Positions 1-7,502 of a DNA stretch of 14,429 nucleotides are shown piece by piece. The DNA lies in the NCBI GenBank assembly GCA_016791285.1, contig JAEUMX010000125.1, positions 1-14,429 of the forward strand, written 5' to 3'. Positions within the stretch are counted from its first letter, which is position 1. Each line of letters begins with the position of its first letter. The translations under genes and the position numbers were made by a program. Source of the stretch: Burkholderiales bacterium (GTDB taxonomy: Bacteria; Pseudomonadota; Gammaproteobacteria; Burkholderiales; JAEUMW01). Below the pieces are notes generated by a model. That model made no database searches. It saw only the letters and a list, made by a program, of their open reading frames with translations, and was not told the DNA's origin.

Positions 1-141
1 GTCTTCATGCTGCTGATGGCGCCGAGGCAGATCGCGTCTCGGATGATTCCCGGCGTCGTCGACGGCGGCGCGGAGCTGGAGGCGGACCTGCTGCGCTATG
101 TGATGGCCGGGCTGGACGCCATGGCGCGCGCGTACCGCTAG
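1..141 (+). CDS. 3' end of a gene with TetR-like C-terminus (5' truncated by window edge)
   Basis: This reading frame is open from the first base and ends at TAG (139..141), giving 46 residues. They are helical and alanine/leucine-rich, ending LLRYVMAGLDAMARAYR. The composition resembles the C-terminal ligand-binding helices of TetR/AcrR-type regulators, but no DNA-binding domain is visible because the gene begins outside the window, so the family call is weak. The last 101 bp, including the stop codon, recur at 13142..13242 with five mismatches. Those mismatches give four conservative-looking residue changes and one silent change, which fits coding sequence. The next gene starts 42 bp downstream on the same strand with no clear ribosome binding site. 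Confidence 0.4.
   Translation, partial: VFMLLMAPRQIASRMIPGVVDGGAELEADLLRYVMAGLDAMARAYR
41..141 (+). repeat. 101-bp direct repeat, copy 1 (left of mxa cluster)
   Basis: This segment matches 13142..13242 in the same orientation with no gaps. Mismatches are at 49, 63, 75, 79 and 129 of this copy, leaving a perfect 49-bp run from 80 to 128. Similarity begins abruptly near position 41 and fades after the TAG stop, with 8 of the next 11 bases still matching. The two copies bracket the protease, the mxa cluster and mxaYX. Confidence 0.95.
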
Positions 142-183
142 TGCAGTGCTTCGTTCTGCAGACACCTTCGCCGGATCTACGAA

Positions 184-1119
184 ATGACACGCGGAACCAC
201 GAGTCGGGGTGAATCGCCTCCTACCGGCGTAGCGCGCACGACGTACCGTGCCGGCCGTGAACGCATCACGGGGCCGTTGATTGCGATCCTGATGTGGACC
301 GGCGCAATGCCGGCCTTCGGTGCGGACGGCGCGCGCTCGTCAGAGGCCGCCGCCTTGATCCAGGAGATGACCTGGCAGGTGGCTCGCGTCGTTGCCGAGG
401 GCGACGGATTGCTGGGCGTCGGCTCGGCAGTGATCGTCGGACCGGGGCTGGCGGTAACGAACTGCCATGTGGTCCGGGGCGCGGACACGATCATGGTGTC
501 CGCGCATGCCGGGTCATTCGAGGCGACGGTGCGCGCCGCCGATGCCTATCTGGACGTCTGCGCCTTGTCGGTTCCGGGACTGCCGGCACGTCCACTCGCG
601 CGCAGGGCATCAGCGAGTGTAACGGTCGGCGAAGCGTGTTTCGCGGTCGGCTTTGCCCAGGGGCGGCTTGGCTTCTCCCGCGGCCGCATCATCGCGCGCT
701 ATCCGATGCACGAGGCGCACGTGCTGCGCACGTCTGCCGGATTCGTCACGGGCGCCTCCGGCGGTGGGTTGTTCGATGCACAGGGCCGTCTGATCGGGCT
801 CCTCACGTTCTACCGGCAGAGTGACGCCGGGTCTCTGTATGTGGCCGTGCCGACGCAATGGATCGACGAGGTGATCGGCCGCGCCGCCACAAACGCCGCG
901 CCCGGAAAGGCCGATGCCCAGTCTGGCGCGCCGTTCTGGGACATCGACCCGCGCCGCGACGATCCGCTACGCCCTCGCTTCATGCAGGCGATGGTGCTTG
1001 AATCCGAGGAGCGCTGGCCCGAGCTCGAACACTTCGCCCGCGCGTGGATGGCATCGTCACCGGATGACGAGGGCGCGCGCACGACGCTGGAGATCGCGCG
1101 CCGCCGATCCGCGAGGTGA
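184..1119 (+). CDS. Exported trypsin-like (HtrA/S1-fold) serine protease
   Basis: The protein has 311 residues. A hydrophobic segment at about residues 28-46, ending AMPAFGA, looks like a signal peptide behind a long, arginine-rich N-region, so the protease domain is probably periplasmic. The S1 chymotrypsin-fold triad is readable: His95 in VTNCHVV, Asp124 in DAYLDVCAL, and Ser192 in GASGG, the oxyanion-hole motif. No PDZ domain follows. Instead there is a charged helical C-terminus (about 255-311) that may be TPR-like. No convincing ribosome binding site precedes the ATG at 184; another ATG at 292 would remove most of the signal sequence, so 184 is preferred. The gene runs convergently into mxaD with 12 bp between stop codons and no terminator. 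It is not one of the standard mxa genes. The substrate is unknown. Confidence 0.8.
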   Translation: MTRGTTSRGESPPTGVARTTYRAGRERITGPLIAILMWTGAMPAFGADGARSSEAAALIQEMTWQVARVVAEGDGLLGVGSAVIVGPGLAVTNCHVVRGADTIMVSAHAGSFEATVRAADAYLDVCALSVPGLPARPLARRASASVTVGEACFAVGFAQGRLGFSRGRIIARYPMHEAHVLRTSAGFVTGASGGGLFDAQGRLIGLLTFYRQSDAGSLYVAVPTQWIDEVIGRAATNAAPGKADAQSGAPFWDIDPRRDDPLRPRFMQAMVLESEERWPELEHFARAWMASSPDDEGARTTLEIARRRSAR

Positions 1120-1131
1120 GCGCGGCGGGGT

Positions 1132-1683
1132 CTACTTGCCTTCGAGCGAAGACTTCGCGCGCGCGAGCGCGGGTTGTATCAGCTCCTGCAGGGAACGCAC
1201 TGCTGCGGCGTCGTCCATACCCGCGGCCGGCTCGTTGCCGGTGTCGGCGCGGTAGGCGCGCGCCTTCCATTCGAGGCGGCTGCCGGAGGTCGTGGGGATG
1301 ACCTTGAGCCGGACAGAGTACGAGCTCACCGCAAGCACCTTCGGGTCGACTTCACGCCCCGAGCGGTACGACATGCTCATCTCCGTGGCGGAGATTTCGT
1401 CCAGTTGTTCGGTGACCGTTCCACCGGAATCCAGCGTCAGGCGGCGCGTCGACCCGGTGCTGTTGCCCTTGTCCGCCGTGGACGACTTGACGCGGGGGTT
1501 CCAGGCTTCGAAGTGCTCGAAGTCGCCGACCAGCGTCCAGACCTTCGCGGGCGGCGCGGCGATTTCCACGCTTTCATCTATCTTCTGCGGCGTTGGCCCG
1601 TGCGCGTACGCATGCGCGGATGCGACGGAGCTCAGTGCGAACAGCCATGCGGCAGGCAGACCAGGTCTTGCGAATCGGTTCAT
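1132..1683 (-). CDS. mxaD: MxaD, periplasmic methanol-oxidation accessory protein (SRPBCC fold)
   Basis: The protein has 183 residues with a clear signal peptide; cleavage is probably after SAHAYA near residue 27. The remainder has the START/SRPBCC pattern, with an N-terminal strand IDESVEIAAPPAKVWTLVGD and a long amphipathic C-terminal helix. In Methylobacterium, MxaD is a periplasmic protein needed for efficient interaction of methanol dehydrogenase with cytochrome cL. The assignment rests on the fold and on its place as last gene of mxaRSACKLD, its usual position. Its ATG overlaps the mxaL stop by four bases (ATGA, 1680..1683), which implies translational coupling. No terminator is visible between it and the convergent protease gene. 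Confidence 0.88.
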   Translation of the reverse strand: MNRFARPGLPAAWLFALSSVASAHAYAHGPTPQKIDESVEIAAPPAKVWTLVGDFEHFEAWNPRVKSSTADKGNSTGSTRRLTLDSGGTVTEQLDEISATEMSMSYRSGREVDPKVLAVSSYSVRLKVIPTTSGSRLEWKARAYRADTGNEPAAGMDDAAAVRSLQELIQPALARAKSSLEGK

Positions 1684-2729
1684 GTCGATGTCTCCACAGA
1701 CAAGGGGTGAGAGGACGAGCGCCCCGGCCGGGTCTCGCGCCGCAGAATGGCGCGCGAGCGTTCCGGAACCAGCGACGCCAGCAATAGGCAGCCCGCGAGC
1801 GCGGCGAGATAGGGATGCAGTTCGTGACGCACCGGCACCGAGCGGGTGGTCGGCAGCGCAGCCAGCGCTTGCAGCACCTCGGTCGCGTTCGCCGGGCTCG
1901 CGGCGGCGAGGCCCATGGCGCCAGCCAGATCGGCGATCACCTCATCCCGGCGCTGCGAGAGGTGCTCGTTGTCCGAGCCCACGGGCCGTTGCCCGGCATT
2001 CCTGACATCTTCGCCGCGTGCCATGCGCTCCATGTCGAGTACCGAAAGCGTCGGCAGCCCCGTGCTCGCAAATTGGGCGACCTCCTCGTGCGTCCAGTAG
2101 CCGCTGATGGCACCTTTGTCGTCGAACTTGGGGACCGGCTGTGCGGTCGTGCCGCCGATGCCAAGGATCACGCCGTGCGGCGAGTCGTCCTTGCGTTCGT
2201 ATTTCGGCTCGCGTCCCGGAAAAAGCGCCGGTGCCTGATGGCCGTCGGTGAAGAACACGAGCGAGGTGCCCGGGTAATGCTTGTCGATTTCGGTCAGCGC
2301 CGAAATCGTGCCGAAGTAGAGATGGCTGTCCGCCGCCCAAGCCATGCGCCAGTCCAGCCCGGCAATCGTGTCCTCGATCGCCGGCCGGTGCGCGCACACC
2401 TCAAGAGGGGACAGCAACACCAAAGTCTTGCGCTCGGTAAACGCGGCAGCTCCCACCTGGCTGCCGCAGGGCAGCCGGCGCACGGTCTCGATGGCGAGCG
2501 AGCGGGCGGCATCGAGTCGCGACACGTGCTGTTCCGAGCGCATCACGTCGCGCACGTTCATGCTCTGGGTGATGTCGATGGCAAACAGAAAGCTTCCGAC
2601 GTAACTGGACAGCGTGATGCCGGGATGCAGCGCGGCTGCAGCGAAGGCGAGGCAGGCGGCGGCGAGCAGCACCTTCCGCCAGCGGCCGGTCGGTGCGTAC
2701 TGTGGTTCTGTCGTCGTCGAGCGGGTCAT
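1680..2729 (-). CDS. mxaL: MxaL, membrane-anchored VWA-domain protein for MDH assembly
   Basis: The protein has 349 residues. A hydrophobic segment at about 19-40 is followed by a von Willebrand A domain (about 46-230), and a second hydrophobic stretch near 310-330 (LAALAGCLLLASL) suggests the domain is held in the periplasm between two membrane anchors. The metal-ion-dependent adhesion site starts FAIDITQSM, so it is DxTxS rather than the usual DxSxS (Asp52, Thr54, Ser56). A second site motif, TDG, is at 161-163. Mutants of mxaA, mxaK and mxaL in Methylobacterium make dehydrogenase lacking calcium, so a role in calcium insertion is established for the family. The start lies 4 bp after the mxaK stop without a recognisable ribosome binding site, so translation is probably coupled. 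Confidence 0.9.
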   Translation of the reverse strand: MTRSTTTEPQYAPTGRWRKVLLAAACLAFAAAALHPGITLSSYVGSFLFAIDITQSMNVRDVMRSEQHVSRLDAARSLAIETVRRLPCGSQVGAAAFTERKTLVLLSPLEVCAHRPAIEDTIAGLDWRMAWAADSHLYFGTISALTEIDKHYPGTSLVFFTDGHQAPALFPGREPKYERKDDSPHGVILGIGGTTAQPVPKFDDKGAISGYWTHEEVAQFASTGLPTLSVLDMERMARGEDVRNAGQRPVGSDNEHLSQRRDEVIADLAGAMGLAAASPANATEVLQALAALPTTRSVPVRHELHPYLAALAGCLLLASLVPERSRAILRRETRPGRSSSHPLSVETST

Positions 2730-2733
2730 ACGC

Positions 2734-3309
2734 TCAGTGCATGCCGCGCGGCGTGCCGATCATCTCGGTCCACGCCGACTTGTCTCGCTTTAGCGCCTCC
2801 TCGACCTCGGCCTCGCTGCCGGAACGCCGCCAGTTGCGCACCTCGTAGTCCGGCACCAGGCGCTGTGCGAGCTCCAGGTTGTAGCGCGCGTTCCATTCGT
2901 CCGGGCGCTCGCGCAGCACGTGCCGGTATCCCGACTTGGCGATTTCCACCAGCGTGATCGCCTTCTCGGGCGAGCCCTCCTCGAGCGCCACGGCGATGGC
3001 GCGCCGCAGGTAGATGTTCGACGCATTGAAGCGGGCCGCGTGCGCGACCTCCGGCGACGCGATTGCCTCGACTTCGGAATAGGTCGACAGCGCTTCGTCC
3101 CACCGGCGGTCACGTTGCAGCGCATGCGCCCGTGCGAAGAGGACGAGCACCGGGGCGCCCGGGGGTGCCTTGCCGGCGGCGATGTCGCGGTTGGCGAGCG
3201 TCGCGCGCCACGCGTTGAATGCCGCCAGCGCGGCCAGCGCCAGACAGCCGATCGCGGTCACCGCCGCCAGCGTCGTCAACGCCGAGGCGAATGTCCCTCG
3301 GTTCACCAT
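2734..3309 (-). CDS. mxaK: MxaK, single-pass membrane protein for MDH calcium insertion
   Basis: The protein has 191 residues. One N-terminal transmembrane helix (about residues 8-30, alanine- and leucine-rich) is followed by a soluble helical region with TPR-like pairs, for example the segments around 58-75 and 85-105. No catalytic motif is visible. The family is recognised mainly by size, topology and its position between mxaC and mxaL. In Methylobacterium, loss of mxaK gives inactive, calcium-free methanol dehydrogenase. The first seven bases of the gene overlap the end of mxaC (3303..3309), and the downstream gap to mxaL is 4 bp. It therefore sits in the middle of one tightly packed transcript. 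Confidence 0.88.
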   Translation of the reverse strand: MVNRGTFASALTTLAAVTAIGCLALAALAAFNAWRATLANRDIAAGKAPPGAPVLVLFARAHALQRDRRWDEALSTYSEVEAIASPEVAHAARFNASNIYLRRAIAVALEEGSPEKAITLVEIAKSGYRHVLRERPDEWNARYNLELAQRLVPDYEVRNWRRSGSEAEVEEALKRDKSAWTEMIGTPRGMH

Positions 3310-4277
3310 CGCCGCAGCTCCAGCACGCGCGCTGCCAGCAGCGCCAGCGCGCAGGCCGTCGCCAGCCAGTAAGTCAGCGCGTACAGGTCGCGGCGCGGCT
3401 GCTGCTCGATGTACCGCAGCGGCATGTTCTGCAGCCGCGAGACGTCGTCGATGGCTTTCTCGAGGGAGCGCGGGTTGTCGGCCTCGTACAGCCGGTAGGG
3501 CACGCCGAGGTCGCGGAAGAAGAGGTCGAGGTGATACTCCGGCGCGAGGTCCGGCCCGGCATCGGCCGATGGCGGCTGGGTCGGGCTGCTGCCGCCGGAG
3601 GTGCGCAGGAAGATCCAGTAGAGCTCGGCACGGTATTCCTGGAACAAGCGGCGGATGATCGCCTGCGCGCGCGGATCGACGTACGCGGCGCCGTCCGACA
3701 CCAGGAGGATGACGCGCGAGCCGGTGCGCGGCTGGTCGCGGAACTCGTTCAGCGCCATCGTGAGGCCGGCGGCGATGTTGGTGAGTCCAGCGCCGGGCGA
3801 GGCCGAGGCGGCGATGGCGGCGCGCACCGCGTCGTGGTCGGCGGTCAGTGTGAGCGCGTGCAGCGGCGCCGTGCTGAAGTAGGTCACGCCGAACATGTCG
3901 CGCGGTCGACTGGAGATGAACTCCGTCAGCAGACGCGAGGCAGCGACACCCTTCGCCTCGTCCGCCGCGCCCTCCGATCCGGCGAAGCCGTCCGCCATGC
4001 TCGCGCTGCGATCGAGCGCGATCACGATGTGGGCGCCGGTGCCCACGCGTTCGATAGGCTGCCCCTCGCCATGCATGCCGGCCAGCCCGAGCAGCGCGGC
4101 GACGATTGCCAGGCTCGCCAGCGCGCGCAGCCCGATATCCAGCATGCGCGCCGACGGATCCCGCGGAAGGGCTCCGATGCTATCCCAGGGCAGCCGCCGC
4201 TGACCGTGCCAGAGCCAGGGCAGAAGTGCCAGGGGCAGCAGAAGCAGCCAGGCCGTGTTGTCGAAATCGAGTGTCAT
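3303..4277 (-). CDS. mxaC: MxaC, VWA-domain membrane protein for MDH maturation
   Basis: The protein has 324 residues with BatA/BatB-like architecture. There are N-terminal membrane segments at about 8-23 and 50-68, a von Willebrand A domain at about 80-290, and a C-terminal transmembrane helix at about 303-320. The metal-binding site is canonical: Asp89, Ser91 and Ser93 in ALDRSASM, Thr166 in GLTN, and SDG at 194-196. Such proteins commonly pair with a MoxR-type ATPase, which here is MxaR. The ATG overlaps the mxaA stop by four bases (4274..4277), and the 3' end overlaps mxaK by seven. The function in methanol dehydrogenase assembly comes from family knowledge; the topology and site residues are read directly. 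Confidence 0.9.
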   Translation of the reverse strand: MTLDFDNTAWLLLLPLALLPWLWHGQRRLPWDSIGALPRDPSARMLDIGLRALASLAIVAALLGLAGMHGEGQPIERVGTGAHIVIALDRSASMADGFAGSEGAADEAKGVAASRLLTEFISSRPRDMFGVTYFSTAPLHALTLTADHDAVRAAIAASASPGAGLTNIAAGLTMALNEFRDQPRTGSRVILLVSDGAAYVDPRAQAIIRRLFQEYRAELYWIFLRTSGGSSPTQPPSADAGPDLAPEYHLDLFFRDLGVPYRLYEADNPRSLEKAIDDVSRLQNMPLRYIEQQPRRDLYALTYWLATACALALLAARVLELRRW

Positions 4278-5191
4278 GGCCGTCGCAACCGCATCCGCGC
4301 CTCCGCGCGCGCGAGGCGACGCGTCAGCACGACGAGCTCGCGCGACTGGATCGGCGGGCCGGTTTCTCCGAAGAAGCGGGCACGCGACGCGGCAAACATC
4401 CGAGTCACGTCCTCGCGCGCGAAGTCGAGCTCGGGAAAGCGCTCGAAGAACCGTGGCAGATCATCGGCGAACACGGCTTCGCCGGCGACTGCGTGGAATG
4501 CGTCGTGAAGTCTGCGCAGGCCGCCCGCCACACGCTCGTCCTCCGAGGCGCCACGGGTGTCGCGCAGCGCGCGCAGCGCTTTCGAGAATGGCCGGTTCGA
4601 GCGGGAGAACGGCCACAGGGCGTTCAGTCTTAACCACAGCAGGGTTGCCAGCACTCCGGCGAGCGCCCATCCCGCGGCGCGCCGCGCCGGTACCTGGACG
4701 TCGTACCGAAACGGTCCGTAGCCGGGTTGCATGGTTTCGATCCAGTTCTGCCTCCTTTCCCATGCCGTCAGCGGCGAGATCGAAACCGGCTGCTGGGGAA
4801 CGGTCAGCGTCTCGACGCGGGCGCCGGAGCGCAACCGGAGCGGAAAGGCCGGAATCATCAGGTCCTCGGTGGCACGCACGCTCTTGAACACCTGCCAGTC
4901 GAGGACGATGCGCACGCATGCGGCGCAGGCGTCGGTGGCCGGCTCGATCGATCGGCGGCGCAACTCGATGACGCGGTCCTCGCGATTGAGGGGCGGCAGA
5001 CCGTCCTCGTCGATGTTCCAGCCGCTGGGCAGTTCCACCGTCACGCGCATCGGAACGAGGTCGCCGACGACGTGGCCGAAAGGGCGGGGAACCTCCACGC
5101 TGTGCAGCGCGGGCGCCTCGGCCAATGCCGGGGACGAGAGGAGGACGCAGGCGACGAGCGCCGCCAGCGGGCGAGCGGTCGATGACGTCAT
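4274..5191 (-). CDS. mxaA: MxaA, membrane-anchored protein for MDH calcium insertion
   Basis: The chosen start, ATG at 5191, gives 305 residues. The frame is open much further upstream, but that region overlaps mxaS; the ATG at 5191 forms TGATG with the mxaS stop and is followed at once by a good signal peptide ending SSPALA (residue 24). A periplasmic beta-rich domain (25-170) carries a CxxC pair (Cys89, Cys92). One transmembrane helix (about 172-193) and a basic cytoplasmic helical region of about 110 residues follow. In Methylobacterium, mxaA mutants make dehydrogenase without calcium. Gene order and topology agree with MxaA. Whether the CxxC pair forms a disulfide cannot be told from sequence. 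Confidence 0.9.
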   Translation of the reverse strand: MTSSTARPLAALVACVLLSSPALAEAPALHSVEVPRPFGHVVGDLVPMRVTVELPSGWNIDEDGLPPLNREDRVIELRRRSIEPATDACAACVRIVLDWQVFKSVRATEDLMIPAFPLRLRSGARVETLTVPQQPVSISPLTAWERRQNWIETMQPGYGPFRYDVQVPARRAAGWALAGVLATLLWLRLNALWPFSRSNRPFSKALRALRDTRGASEDERVAGGLRRLHDAFHAVAGEAVFADDLPRFFERFPELDFAREDVTRMFAASRARFFGETGPPIQSRELVVLTRRLARAEARMRLRRP

Positions 5192-6057
5192 CACCGTGCG
5201 CCCGCCAGGAAGTGGCGGGTCAGCAGCGCGCTGTCGATCCGGTCCTCGAGCACCAGACTCTCGACGCCGCAGCGCCGGCACAGCGACCGGAACGCCGCGA
5301 TGCGCGACTCGTACCCGCGCTCCATCCGCTGTTCGAATCCGGGGCGCAGCCAAACCAGGCGGTCGTGGCCGGTCTCGAGGTCGGCCAGTCGCGCCAGGCC
5401 CCAGCGTCGGGGTGGCAGGTGTTCCGTACCGTCGGTCAGCATGATCGCGTGCACGTCGTGGCGACCCAGGGATGCGAGCACCGCCGTCAGCAACCGCTCG
5501 GGCAGATGCATGTCGGAGACGAGGAGGACGAGGCAGCGCCGCGACGGCAGCCAGGACGCGGCCTGGCGGAGACCTTGCGCGCTGTCGCCCTGCGGCACGT
5601 GCAGACTCAGCCTCGACCATGCGCGCTCGGCGACCGTGCGACCGCGGCTCGGCGGACAGTGCAGTTCGCGACGAACGCGGTCGTCGCAGCCGATGAAACC
5701 GAAAGGATCACCCTGGCGCCAGGCGGACCGTGCGCAGACCGCCACGAGATCGAGCAGCATGACGTAGCGGCGGGAGCGGCCGACGAAATCCATCGAACCG
5801 GACAGATCGGCGATCACGATCAGCGGCACGTTCACCCGGGTGCGAAACTCGCGCACCCAGGTGCGGCCGAAGGGATCGCTCATCGTCTGGCGCAGATCGA
5901 GGCGCCGCGTATCGTGCCCCTGATGCAGCGGCGCGGAGCCGAAGTAGTCGTCACCGGCGCCGAGCCGCCGTGCCCGATGCGAGCCGTCGGTGGCGCCGGC
6001 GAAGCGGCCGGCCGGCCGATAGAAGAACTCCTGCACGGTGGCGTTCAGGGCGCGCAT
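5191..6057 (-). CDS. mxaS: MxaS, DUF58/VWA-type MoxR partner
   Basis: The protein has 288 residues with no signal peptide or obvious membrane helix, so it is likely cytoplasmic or peripheral. A DUF58-like N-terminal part precedes a VWA-type domain whose metal site begins ADLSGSM (Asp84, Ser86, Ser88), followed by a downstream SDMH strand. Proteins of this kind are typically encoded beside MoxR AAA+ ATPases and act with them as chaperone-like modules. Here mxaS follows mxaR with a 13-base overlap (6045..6057) and is joined to mxaA by a one-base TGATG overlap. MxaS is needed for methanol oxidation in other methylotrophs, but its exact biochemical step is not established. Confidence 0.88.
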   Translation of the reverse strand: MRALNATVQEFFYRPAGRFAGATDGSHRARRLGAGDDYFGSAPLHQGHDTRRLDLRQTMSDPFGRTWVREFRTRVNVPLIVIADLSGSMDFVGRSRRYVMLLDLVAVCARSAWRQGDPFGFIGCDDRVRRELHCPPSRGRTVAERAWSRLSLHVPQGDSAQGLRQAASWLPSRRCLVLLVSDMHLPERLLTAVLASLGRHDVHAIMLTDGTEHLPPRRWGLARLADLETGHDRLVWLRPGFEQRMERGYESRIAAFRSLCRRCGVESLVLEDRIDSALLTRHFLAGAR

Positions 6058-7061
6058 ACGCGCTTGAGGACCTCGCCCACGAACGGGCCCAGCAAAGTCC
6101 CGCGCTGCACCTCGTACACCGGGCGCAGGCAGATGCGATGAGTGATCGTCTCCGGGAACACCGCCCGCACGTCCTCGGGCACGGTCGCCTCGCGGCCCTC
6201 GAGCCAGGCGTGCACGCGGGCGGCGCGGGTGAGCATCGCCACGCCGCGCGGGCTCGCCCCGGCGAGAACGAATTCATCGATGTCGACGTCGGACAGCGTG
6301 ACGCCGTAGCGGGCCGGATCGCGGGTCGCCAGCCACAGATCGACACCGTATTCCTCGAGCGCGTCCGAGGCGCGGATCGTCGTCTGGATGGCCCTGGCGA
6401 CCTCGTCCAGCTTCTCGTGCTCGATCATGCCCTCTGCAAGTCCGGCAATCATCGCGTCCACATCGTGGTAGCGCGGCTGGAACATCAGGGCCCGCAGCTT
6501 GCTGCGCTGCTCCGGCACCTCGATCGAGATCTCCATCAGGAAGCGATCGCGGGCGGCAGCCGGCAACTCGAAGGTTTCCTCGCGCTCGACGCGGTTGCGG
6601 TCGGCGAACACCTGCAGGAACGGGAAACGGAACTCCCGGTTGAATGCGTTGATGGTGCGCTCGGCCATCACGCGCAGCAGCAGCGCATGCACCTGCGGTC
6701 GAGCGCGGTTGATCTCGTTGAAGAAGAATATCGACAGGTCTTCGCCGCGTTCGAGCAGTGGCCCGGGCAGCACGCGTGGGCGGCCGTCGTCGCCGAGTTG
6801 CGTGTAGTAAACGAGATCCGAGGGCATCAGGTCGACGGTGCCCTCGATGCGCTGATATGCCCCGCCGACGGCACGGGCGACGGACTTGAGCAGCGTCGTC
6901 TTCCCGACGCCGACATCGCCCTCCAGCAGGACATGGCCTCGGGCGAAGACGGCGATCGTGATCATGCGCACCGCATCCTGCATTCCCACGAGCACCGAGT
7001 TTAGGCTCGACTCGAAAGCCAGGGCGCGCGAGCGCCAGCAGGCGAGATCAGGTTCGGACAT
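6045..7061 (-). CDS. mxaR: MxaR, MoxR-family AAA+ ATPase
   Basis: The protein has 338 residues from the ATG at 7061. An in-frame alternative at 7103 would start inside the terminator's A/T tract, so it is rejected. The Walker A motif GDVGVGKTT is at 48-56. Walker B reads FFFNEINRA (112-120), with Asn115 where most MoxR proteins have Asp; the catalytic Glu116 is kept. Sensor-1 and finger regions follow (ADRNRVEREETFELP, then RDRFL). This is the founding MoxR subfamily, cytoplasmic AAA+ ATPases thought to remodel or activate the dehydrogenase maturation apparatus together with VWA proteins. No strong ribosome binding site is visible. It begins 40 bp past the terminator that follows mxaI, so expression needs readthrough or a separate promoter. 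Confidence 0.93.
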   Translation of the reverse strand: MSEPDLACWRSRALAFESSLNSVLVGMQDAVRMITIAVFARGHVLLEGDVGVGKTTLLKSVARAVGGAYQRIEGTVDLMPSDLVYYTQLGDDGRPRVLPGPLLERGEDLSIFFFNEINRARPQVHALLLRVMAERTINAFNREFRFPFLQVFADRNRVEREETFELPAAARDRFLMEISIEVPEQRSKLRALMFQPRYHDVDAMIAGLAEGMIEHEKLDEVARAIQTTIRASDALEEYGVDLWLATRDPARYGVTLSDVDIDEFVLAGASPRGVAMLTRAARVHAWLEGREATVPEDVRAVFPETITHRICLRPVYEVQRGTLLGPFVGEVLKRVCAP

Positions 7062-7101
7062 GCCTGAAGACCGGATTTGTGCAGCACGGCCGCGCGGGGC
7101 C

Positions 7102-7129
7102 AAAAAAGGACGCCCCCGCGGGGGCGTCC
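7102..7129 (-). terminator. Intrinsic terminator between mxaI and mxaR
   Basis: Ten-base arms GGACGCCCCC (7108..7117) and GGGGGCGTCC (7120..7129) form a perfect GC-rich palindrome. On the minus strand the stem is followed directly by six T residues (7107..7102). It lies 31 bp past the mxaI stop. There is no T-run on the plus side, so it acts on minus-strand transcripts only. It separates the abundant mxaFJGI products from the maturation genes. Confidence 0.92.
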
Positions 7130-7160
7130 CAGAATCTGGACGTCGGTCGGGCGCCGTCGC

Positions 7161-7430
7161 CTAGTTCACGTCGAACTTGAAGACGCCGGTCTTCTCGAAA
7201 TTCTCCAGGCGCTTGGCGTTGCGTGCCTCCATCGCCTTGACCGCGTTCTCGTTCTTCGCCAGCTCATTGGGATCGTGCTTCGGATCGTACTTGCTGCCCT
7301 CGATCTTCGCCGGGTAGCCGGGTTTCGGTTCCCAGCAGTCCCCGGGAGCCTTGCACTTGGTGCCGTCGTAGGCGTAGGCGGGCAGGCTGGCACCGAACAA
7401 CGCGACGGCAAGGACTGTGGCGATTTTCAT
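7161..7430 (-). CDS. mxaI: MxaI, small (beta) subunit of methanol dehydrogenase
   Basis: The 89-residue precursor has a signal peptide ending PAYA (residue 20). The 69-residue mature chain, starting YDGTKC, has the size usual for this subunit. Cysteines at mature positions 6 and 12 match the conserved disulfide. The WEPKPGYPAKIEGSKYDPKH block and a long lysine-rich C-terminal helix are diagnostic. MxaI wraps the MxaF surface in the periplasmic alpha2-beta2 enzyme. It is found only with MxaF-type, not XoxF-type, dehydrogenases, which supports the calcium-type call for this locus. A strong ribosome binding site precedes the ATG by 7 bp, consistent with high expression. A terminator follows 31 bp downstream. 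Confidence 0.97.
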   Translation of the reverse strand: MKIATVLAVALFGASLPAYAYDGTKCKAPGDCWEPKPGYPAKIEGSKYDPKHDPNELAKNENAVKAMEARNAKRLENFEKTGVFKFDVN

Positions 7431-7437
7431 GGTTGAC

Positions 7438-7445
7438 TCCTCCTT
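7438..7445 (-). promoter_or_regulatory. Strong ribosome binding site of mxaI
   Basis: AAGGAGGA on the minus strand lies 7 bp before the mxaI ATG. It is among the best anti-SD matches in the cluster, and it fits the need for MxaI in equal amounts with MxaF. Confidence 0.85.
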
Positions 7446-7502
7446 GGTGGGAACGGTGGTGGACGTGCATTCTGGTGTTGTCAGCTCGGCGGTTCACTTG
7501 AG

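Noticed and set aside
3219..4508. Plus-strand open frame of 429 codons opposite mxaC and mxaA
   Set aside because: Antisense shadow of well-supported genes, composed mainly of Arg, Ala, Gln and Gly.
4274..5620. Long minus-strand frame of 448 codons suggesting an N-terminally extended MxaA
   Set aside because: The first 143 codons overlap mxaS in another frame and are arginine/proline-rich shadow sequence; ATG 5191 joins the mxaS stop and begins a clean signal peptide.
7062..7103. Upstream start for mxaR at 7103
   Set aside because: It would begin within the terminator's T-tract and add a basic, non-conserved leader; the MSEPDL start is more plausible.
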